From NCBI RefSeq assembly GCF_014651635.1, contig NZ_BMXG01000007.1, forward strand, positions 124,001 through 188,000: a stretch of 64,000 nt of DNA. The letters are read 5' to 3'. Source of the stretch: Cerasicoccus arenae. Its GTDB lineage: Bacteria > Verrucomicrobiota > Verrucomicrobiia > Opitutales > Cerasicoccaceae. Below, one piece after another: positions 36,065-43,600 of the stretch. The notes below the pieces were generated by a model. It saw nothing but the letters and a program-made list of their open reading frames with translations. It did no database searches and had not been told where the DNA came from. Each line of letters opens with the position of its first letter. The stretch's first letter is position 1. Position numbers and translations under genes: made by a program.

Positions 36065-37129
36065 TCAATCCAGCAGTACAGCGGCGTTAGCCGCTCCATA
36101 AAGCGAAATGCTGTACTCACGGATAATGTAGACCGGAAATTTCTTCAGAATTTCTTGGATATTCGGGCGAAAGTTCTGCTCGAAGTAATACATGAACTGC
36201 TTGCCATCCGCAAAGAACGAGTCGTTTTTCTCTACAATCCCCCCCGCTAGGTAAATGCCATTGGAGGGCAAAAGCACGGTAGCGAAATCCGCCGTAATCC
36301 GTCCATAGACTTTAATAAACATTCTCAACACGTCACGGCAAACGGGGTTATTGTCCGCGTGTGCCCCGATCATGGCGGGCTTGTCTGAGTCTGGTGCCGC
36401 ATCAATGTCCTTTAAAATACCCGTCAAAGTGACCTTTCGCACATCTCGGTAAAAATTAAAGATATTCGCCAACCCTCGTCCGGACACCAAAAGCTCGATT
36501 TCCGAGGCAAAGTTGGTGTTTCGCGTCACATAATGCTTCAATTCGCTCGTTTCCGCGTCAAAATTTGCGAAACTCGCGTGTCCACCCTCCGATGGATAGG
36601 CGACCATTTTACCGCCATGGTTAATGACAAAGCCTACTCCCAGACCAGTGCCAGCTCCGATAATCAGTGATACGTCGCCAGACGGTTTCGACAGACTGCC
36701 GTCCGAATGAGGCAATTGAGTAATTTTCGATGGATCGTTGACGTCTAGCAGTGGCACACCATAGCTAATGGCCAGAAAATCATTGATAACGATCGTCGGA
36801 ATCCCAATGGCTGCCGCAATTTCTTTGCCATCAATGTTCCAAGATAGATTGGACAGCTTACAGTAATTGTTCTCCACCGGCCCTGCCCCGCTAATGCAGC
36901 AACGCTCAATCTTGATGCCATCCAGCCGTTTACCCGCCTCAGCGAGAGTTTGCCTAATCGGCTCAATGAGTCCCTTGATCTCAGGACTGGGGAACACGCA
37001 TTCAATTAGAAGCGTAAAATGACCGTCATTTTCTCCCACCAACGCCAAGTTGCTGTTAGTGCCGCCAATATCGCCTGCCAGCAGGAAGCGGGTGAAAGTC
37101 GTTTCAGTGGAATGCCAGGTCGTGCGCAT
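36065..37129 (-). CDS. glk: Glucokinase
   Basis: 354-residue member of the bacterial Glk family (ROK-distinct, like E. coli glk). The phosphate-binding motif AGDIGGTNSNLALV, the sugar-site region INDFLAISYG, and the second phosphate loop GAGTGLGVGF are present; EGGHASF is the conserved substrate loop. It phosphorylates glucose with ATP. A run of seven C on the plus strand (36239-36245) encodes Gly-Gly. The gene is divergent from the flotillin cluster with 105 bp between, which must hold both promoters. Confidence 0.93.
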   Translation of the reverse strand: MRTTWHSTETTFTRFLLAGDIGGTNSNLALVGENDGHFTLLIECVFPSPEIKGLIEPIRQTLAEAGKRLDGIKIERCCISGAGPVENNYCKLSNLSWNIDGKEIAAAIGIPTIVINDFLAISYGVPLLDVNDPSKITQLPHSDGSLSKPSGDVSLIIGAGTGLGVGFVINHGGKMVAYPSEGGHASFANFDAETSELKHYVTRNTNFASEIELLVSGRGLANIFNFYRDVRKVTLTGILKDIDAAPDSDKPAMIGAHADNNPVCRDVLRMFIKVYGRITADFATVLLPSNGIYLAGGIVEKNDSFFADGKQFMYYFEQNFRPNIQEILKKFPVYIIREYSISLYGAANAAVLLD

Positions 37130-37234
37130 GTTCGGTGATTACAAACAAGTGTGTTTAATATAATAGTAACGGAGTATTAACGTCGACTATACTGGACAAA
37201 ACCAAGATTAAACGACAAAAGCAAACCAATCTCC

Positions 37235-37906
37235 ATGGAACAACTACAGCAGATTTACACCGAGGCACTCCGCTGGTATAATTTGCCCTTTACTGCACTA
37301 TTAGCCCTCGTACTCTTGTATTGGGTATTCAGCATAATTGCTGGCCTGTTCGGTGCCGTAATCGATTTCGACATGGATGCTGATTTAGATACCGATGTGG
37401 ACACGGAAGGTGGCACGGTCCTCGGCAAATTCTCTCGAGTCCTGAGTGATGGCGAGGCACCTTTCACCGTGGCACTTTCATTCTTCGCTTTTTTAATGTG
37501 GGGAATGATGATGACGCTGAACCATTTTTTTAACCCAGCTAGCGTATGGGCAATTGGCATGGCTATCATGGCTGCCTCGCTCGCAGTCGCGCTTTTTATC
37601 ACGCGAGCTATCATGCGTTTTCTGTCACGATTAATCCGAAAAATTTTCGGTATCACACCTCAAAATGAAAGCTTCATAGACGCAATTGGGGTAGTAATCA
37701 CCAGTGAAGTCACTGAGACCTTCGGCCAAATCGAAGTTTATCATGACGGTGTCCCCTGCCGCTTTAGCGTAGATCTGTTCCCCGGTTCCGAGCCTCTTAT
37801 TAAGGGTGATTATGCCAAAATCGTACGCAAAGGCCGTAAAGGAAAGACCTATTTGGTTGTAAAAACAGTTGAAGAGCCATCTTTGCCCAAAGGAAATTCA
37901 AAGTGA
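37235..37906 (+). CDS. OB-fold/NfeD-like membrane protein (YqiJ-like)
   Basis: 223 residues: three to four membrane helices (about 17-41, 78-97, 105-130) and a C-terminal OB-like domain (about 140-215; GQIEVYHDGVPCRFSVDL, LIKGDYAKIVRKGRKGKTYLVV). An acidic loop (DFDMDADLDTDVDTEGG) separates the first helices. NfeD/YqiJ-type proteins are partners of flotillins in many bacteria. First gene of a four-gene cluster; its stop codon TGA overlaps the GTG start of the next gene. Confidence 0.82.
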   Translation: MEQLQQIYTEALRWYNLPFTALLALVLLYWVFSIIAGLFGAVIDFDMDADLDTDVDTEGGTVLGKFSRVLSDGEAPFTVALSFFAFLMWGMMMTLNHFFNPASVWAIGMAIMAASLAVALFITRAIMRFLSRLIRKIFGITPQNESFIDAIGVVITSEVTETFGQIEVYHDGVPCRFSVDLFPGSEPLIKGDYAKIVRKGRKGKTYLVVKTVEEPSLPKGNSK

Positions 37907-38475
37907 CTGCTTTCGTGTCCATAGCGATCGCTTTGCTCATCGGAGGCTTGCTGCTTGCATGCGTGCGAACCCCTGCCCCAGGCCAAGCCTTAGTGCGCAC
38001 TGGCTTGGGCAGCACCCGCGCTACCACTGGCTCTGTGCTCGTTTTACCAGGAGTCCATCAATCTGAGAGTTTGGATCTCACCCTCACCCGAATTCCTCTG
38101 TCATTTCGTGGGCCGAATAATCCACTCATCTCCGCTGACCAACAATTATTCGATCTCGAAATCAGCTTATTTTTCCGAGTGTCAGCCGAAGAGTCCGCAA
38201 TTCTCCAAGCAATTAACCATTTCAGCGCGCAAACGCTTAATGATGAGCCCGCCCTAGTCGCTGCAATCAGCGATGACGTCGCTCAATCGATTCGCACCAT
38301 TGCGGGCAATTGCTCATGGTCACAAATCCAATCTCAACCCGATGATTTCAAATCCAGTCTCAGTGAACGATTAACCATACTTACTCCTGGACTGGCCGTG
38401 GATAGCATTGCCCTCGATCACATCGATAAATTCCCGCCAGACATCAGCTCACGTCAGAGCACCCGCTTGCTCTAA
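37903..38475 (+). CDS. Short membrane-tethered SPFH-domain protein
   Basis: 190 residues, GTG start overlapping the previous stop. One N-terminal hydrophobic helix (about 4-20), ending LLLAC, which could be a membrane anchor or a lipobox. The rest is an SPFH-like domain with no coiled-coil tail. It aligns by eye with the N-terminus of the next gene: GQALVRTGLGSTR versus GRAMVRTGMGGIK, and the FDLEISLFFRVS strand versus ITVDFFVRIN. It is thus a truncated flotillin paralogue, arisen by duplication. Probably a membrane partner of the large flotillin. Confidence 0.72.
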   Translation: MTAFVSIAIALLIGGLLLACVRTPAPGQALVRTGLGSTRATTGSVLVLPGVHQSESLDLTLTRIPLSFRGPNNPLISADQQLFDLEISLFFRVSAEESAILQAINHFSAQTLNDEPALVAAISDDVAQSIRTIAGNCSWSQIQSQPDDFKSSLSERLTILTPGLAVDSIALDHIDKFPPDISSRQSTRLL

Positions 38476-38529
38476 AATAGATTTAAAACTAAACATTAAA
38501 ACAAGCCATAACTAACAACCAACACTGTC

Positions 38530-40584
38530 ATGTTCATTCCAGTCTATAAAAACACCCCTCAAGGTCGCGCCATGGTTCGCACGGGCATGGGAGGCATCAA
38601 AGTCTCCTTCTCCGGGATCCTTTATTTCACCGTTCTCCACCGCCTTGAGGTCATGGACATCTCGATCAAACGCGTCCGCGTTGATCGCCGTGGCAAGGAA
38701 GGCCTTATTTGCCGAGATAACATTCGGGCCGATATCACCGTCGACTTCTTTGTCCGGATCAATGACACGATCGAAGACGTTCGCCAAGTCGCCACCACGA
38801 TTGGTTGCGAACGCGCCAGCGACCTCGATAAGATTCGTGAACTCTTTGACGCCAAGTTCTCCGAAGCGCTCAAGACTGTCGGCAAGCAGTTCGACTTTGA
38901 AGAGCTCTACATCGAGCGCGAAAAATTCCGCGATGAAATAAAGAAGGTCATCGGTGTAGATCTCAATGGTTACGTGCTCGATGACGCCGCCATCGATTAT
39001 CTCGAGCAAACGGCGCTAACCGAGCTCAACCCAGATAACATTCTCGACGCTGAAGGTATCAAGAAGATCACCGATCGCACCTCCCGCGAAAAGATCCTCG
39101 CCAATCAAATCGACCAAGATCGTATCAAAACGATCACCAAACAGAACGTCGAGGCCCGTGAGGCCGTCCTGGAACTGGAAAAACAACTCGCCGAAGCCGA
39201 GCAAAAGCAGAAGCGCGAAGTTGCCGTCATCACCTCTCGCGAAGAAGCAGAAGCGGCCCGCGTCCATGAGGAACAGCGTCTGCGCGCCGAAACGGCCCGT
39301 ATTGCAACCGAGGAAGAACTAGCTATAGCCGAGGAGAATAAGCTCCGCCAAATCATCGTGGCGGAAAAATCTAAACAACGCACGGAAGCCATTGAAACCG
39401 AGCGTGTAGAGCGTGATCGTCAATTGGAAGTCGTTGAGCGCGATAAGGTTACTTCCCTCGCCGACATCGAAAAAGACAAGGCCATTGAAAAAGAAAAACG
39501 CGAAATACAAGAAGTCATCAAAGAGCGCGTGATGGTCGAAAAAACCGTCGTTGTAGAGCAGGAAAAAATCAAAGATACTGAGGCCTTTGCGGGTGCCGAT
39601 CGTGCGAAAAAAGTCGCAATTACCCAAGCAGAACAACGCGCCGAAGAGCAACTCGTCGAAAAGGTTAAAACTGCCCAAGCCAGCAAGGAAGCCGAACAAC
39701 TCAAGGCAGATGAACTGTATTACCATGAAGTTCGTAAGGCAGAATCCTCCAAGAAATCCATTGAGCTGAAGGCCGAGGAAACCGTAATTTCTGCCGAAGC
39801 GCATGAAACTGCAGCCGGTCGCGAAGCTGCAGCCAAAAAGACCCTCGCCGAGGGTGTTACCGCTGAATCTGCCGCAGAAGGTCTTGGCCATGCGAAAGTC
39901 TTGGAAGCGAAAGCAAGCGCGTTTCAAAAACAAGGCGAAGCCGAGGCCTCCGTTGCCGAACTTAAATTTCTGGCTGAAGCCAAGGGCATCAGCGAGAAGG
40001 GTGCAGCCAACGCTAGTGCCGATGAAAAGAAGTTCTTGGCCGAAGCCGAAGGTATCCACAAGAAGGCCGATGCTATGAAAGTCTTCAACGAAGCCGGAAA
40101 AGAACACGAAGAATTCAAGCTACGTCTGCAAAAAGACAAAGAAATCGAACTCGCAGAAATCGCCATCAACGAGAAGATCGCCGAGTATCAGGCACACGTC
40201 CTCGGCGAAGCACTCAAGAACACCAAGGTCGACATCGTCGGTGGCAGCACAGACTTCTATGACCGTGTCGTAGGTGCCGTTACTCGCGGTAAATCCATCG
40301 ATCGCTTGATCGATAACTCCCATGCCCTGACCGACGTCAAGGACACCTTTTTCAATGGTGACCCTGAATACTTCAAGACCAAGCTGAAGGCATGGACCGA
40401 GCAGTTCAACATATCGACAGAAGACATCAAAAATCTCTCTGTCGCTGCCCTTCTCTCCCGCATTGCTGATAAGGCCGATGGCAACGATAAGAAGGAAGCC
40501 AACGACCTGCTGTCACTCGCTGAAAAATACGGTATTAGCAGTAAGAAGGCTGGCGAATTCTTCGACACGCTGATCAGAAACTGA
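38530..40584 (+). CDS. Flotillin (YqiK-like), no membrane segment of its own
   Basis: 684 residues. Residues 1-170 are an SPFH domain beginning FIPVYKNTPQGRAMVRTG; about 175-560 are long, charged heptad-rich coiled coil with many EAE/KAEA repeats, as in flotillins; the last 110 residues are helical and globular. No hydrophobic helix precedes the SPFH domain, and in-frame stops just upstream exclude a longer start. Flotillins oligomerise in membrane microdomains. Here anchoring may come from the short SPFH and OB/NfeD-like proteins encoded upstream. Followed by a hairpin and the AAA+ gene. Confidence 0.9.
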   Translation: MFIPVYKNTPQGRAMVRTGMGGIKVSFSGILYFTVLHRLEVMDISIKRVRVDRRGKEGLICRDNIRADITVDFFVRINDTIEDVRQVATTIGCERASDLDKIRELFDAKFSEALKTVGKQFDFEELYIEREKFRDEIKKVIGVDLNGYVLDDAAIDYLEQTALTELNPDNILDAEGIKKITDRTSREKILANQIDQDRIKTITKQNVEAREAVLELEKQLAEAEQKQKREVAVITSREEAEAARVHEEQRLRAETARIATEEELAIAEENKLRQIIVAEKSKQRTEAIETERVERDRQLEVVERDKVTSLADIEKDKAIEKEKREIQEVIKERVMVEKTVVVEQEKIKDTEAFAGADRAKKVAITQAEQRAEEQLVEKVKTAQASKEAEQLKADELYYHEVRKAESSKKSIELKAEETVISAEAHETAAGREAAAKKTLAEGVTAESAAEGLGHAKVLEAKASAFQKQGEAEASVAELKFLAEAKGISEKGAANASADEKKFLAEAEGIHKKADAMKVFNEAGKEHEEFKLRLQKDKEIELAEIAINEKIAEYQAHVLGEALKNTKVDIVGGSTDFYDRVVGAVTRGKSIDRLIDNSHALTDVKDTFFNGDPEYFKTKLKAWTEQFNISTEDIKNLSVAALLSRIADKADGNDKKEANDLLSLAEKYGISSKKAGEFFDTLIRN

Positions 40585-40602
40585 TCACTAGAATCTAGCA
40601 GG

Positions 40603-40633
40603 CCTTAGTCGCTTAAAGATACAGCGACTAGGG
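40603..40633 (+). promoter_or_regulatory. Intercistronic hairpin between flotillin and AAA+ genes
   Basis: CCTTAGTCGCT (40603-40613) and AGCGACTAGGG (40623-40633) form an 11-bp stem with one G-T pair and a 9-nt loop. No T tract follows, so it is not a standard terminator. It may act as an mRNA stabiliser or processing site setting different levels of the two proteins. Confidence 0.6.
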
Positions 40634-40664
40634 GCTATGGATAAAGACTAGGAACATCATAGCT

Positions 40665-43600
40665 ATGGCTGATACAGCAACCGACACCCCCGCACCTGCC
40701 TCGGCACCCAAGCTCGAAGGTGGTGCCTATGAGGTCATCAGACAGCGTCTGGACACCCAGTCCGCCGAGCTACTCAAGCGGCTACAGACTCTCAACATCA
40801 ATCGGCAATCCGTTTTCGGCGCGATCGAAAACAAGCTCATCGCCACTGACCGCATAACCACCGAGCATAACTGTACGCCTCGGGATATGGTTTCGCTGCC
40901 GGGTGGTCGTTTCTTGTTCGGTTACAACGTCAAACTCGGCCTAAAATCGCAGATGCAGATCGGCGACGTCTTTGCGGCTTATCGCTTAGATGGCGAGGAT
41001 CAAAGCTTCCACACAGAAGCTCTCGATATAATTAGCAATCAGGAGTTCCAAGAGGACTTCGCCTACCTTTATAAGTATTACAAGGCAACGAGCTTCGTGA
41101 AATTCCTCCTACGTGGTCACGAGTTCTACATGGCGTTTCGCATCAGCGATGACATTCGAGACATCAAGGTATTCAAGTGGCTCATCACTGATGACGGGCT
41201 AAACTATCTGGGGAATCGCTTCGACCCAGAATACACCTTCCCTCCGCAACATTCGTTTACCTGGACACGCGCCCATCGTGAAATGCAGCGCAGCGGTCAG
41301 CATCCGCACATCTCCATCGAAGATAAGCTCTTTGTAGAAACAGTCGGCGGCGACCTCACGATCAAAATTGAAGACAACACCACCTCTGGCGAAGGAATTT
41401 ATTCCGAGCCCGTTGATCACGTTGATCAAACACTGGATGATGCTGATATTTTCTATGCCGTTGTCGGAGAACTAATACTGTTACGAATCCTTCCCTATCA
41501 GGAAAAAAAGACGCGCTATTTCATCTACAACAGCAAGGTGAAAGAGGTACGCCGCAGTGATGCAATTGGCTCAAGTTGTGTCGCTCTCCCCGAAGAACAA
41601 GGCGTGATCTTCGCGAACGGCTATTACTTGCATAGTGGTGAGTGTAAACTGTTCGACAGCTCACACAGTAACATGTGGTTCGAGCGACTCGTGAAATCGC
41701 CCAATGGCGAGGACTTCCTGTTTTCTTTCTACGAACGGGTAACGGGCGAATACGTGCTGATGAGCTACAATCTCATCCAGCAAACTGTCGGCACGCCAAT
41801 CATCTGCCACGGCTTCACGATTTTTGACAACGGCGAGATGGTTTACTTCCGCGGTGGTGACGAGGCGCAGAAACACCACTCACTGCAAATCTGGCAGACA
41901 CCTTTCACCAACGATGACCTCCCCCCCACCGGCAAGGCAGATAGCTACCTGTTTAAAGTCGGTAACAAGGAAGTCGTCCGCAGTATGAGCGAATGCTATG
42001 AGGTTTACAATCTCCTACAAAAGGACGAAAGCTACACTGGACTCTATGTTGACCTTGTAAAGCTTAGCAGCGACATCCTCGATACGTATTTCTGGCTCAA
42101 CAGCGATGAGGCCGCGAATATCAAGGAAACGCTATATACAATCAATCGCACCGCACAAAGCGCGATCGATGAGTTCGATAAGGTCCAGCGCATCCGTAAA
42201 TCCACCAACGAGCAAACTGAAGCCGTTCAGGTGCGCGTGCGCAAAGTCACCACCGAAGTCAGTAGCACAAAGCCGGACGATATCATTGGCTTCGTCCGTA
42301 GTTTGGCAGACTTGCGCACATTGCGCGGTGAGATAATCGGCCTGCGTGACCTGCGCTACGCTAACATTCCTCTCAGCGAGGAGCTGGAGAACAAAGTCCG
42401 AGCCCTCTCGGATCAGGTCGCACAGCAGGCAGTAGAATTCCTCCTGCTCGATGAAGCGCTCGACCCGTATCGGAATGCTGTTGAAGAGCAAGCTACTGCG
42501 ATCGAGCAAATTGAAAAGGTCACTCAGGCCAATGAAATCAGCGAAAAGCTTGACGCAGCTGGTGCTGAGTTAGAGCTGCTCATTGAAATTGTTGGTAACC
42601 TCAAGATTGAAGATGCAACGCAAACCACGCGCATCATCGACTCGATTTCCAACATTTACTCCCGCCTGAACCAGGTCCGTAACGATTTAAAGGCGCGGCG
42701 CAAAGAGCTCATGCTGGTCGAAGGTGCCGCTCAGTTCAATGCCCAGCTCAAGCTACTCAACCAAGCGGTTGCTAATTATCTGGACCTCTGCGAAACGCCT
42801 AAGCAGTGCGATGATTACCTGACCAAGCTCATGGTACAGCTCGAGGAACTTGAAGGCCGCTATGCAGACTTCGACGAATATCTCGACCAGCTGACGACAA
42901 AGCGTGACGAACTCTATAATGCTTTTGAAACAAAGAAAATGTCGCTTCAGGAGTCGCGTAACCGACAGACGACTCGTCTGCTCACCAGCGCAAAGCGTAT
43001 CCTGACTGGCATTGAAAATCGTGCTAAGGGCCTCAAGGAAATCACAGACATCAACGGCTATTTCGCAAGCGACCTCATGGTCGAAAAAGTCCGCGACATC
43101 GCTGATGAACTGGGAAAAATCGGCGAAAACCTCAAGGGCGACGACATCCTTGGCCAGCTCAAAACCGTTCAAAGTGATGCCATTCGACAACTCAAAGATA
43201 AGCAAGAACTCTTTGTCGACGGCGAGGACATTATCCGCTTTGGCCAGCACAGTTTCAGTGTTAATACGCAAGAGCTAGCGCTGACCACCGTCCAGCGAGA
43301 AGGCGGTATTTACTTCCACCTCTCAGGCACACAGTTTTTCGATCCGATTAAAGATGAGGTGCTGCTCGACACACGATCCGTGTGGGAAATGGAGGCCATC
43401 AGTGAAAGTCGTGTGGTCTACAGAGGTGAATATCTAGCCTATCAATTACTCAGGCATTTCGACGCCAAAAATAAGGCGGAAAATTCCGATCTCAACATTT
43501 CATCAAGTGACTACCAAGCGTTGGATGACAAAGCACGGCTAGAGTTTGTCCAACGTTTCATGGCCCCTCGCTATCAGGAGGGCTACATGAAGGGGGTGCA

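Noticed and set aside
39319-40107. Long minus-strand frame opposite the flotillin gene
   Set aside because: Phe/Leu-rich translation is the usual antisense shadow of a Glu/Lys-rich coiled coil.
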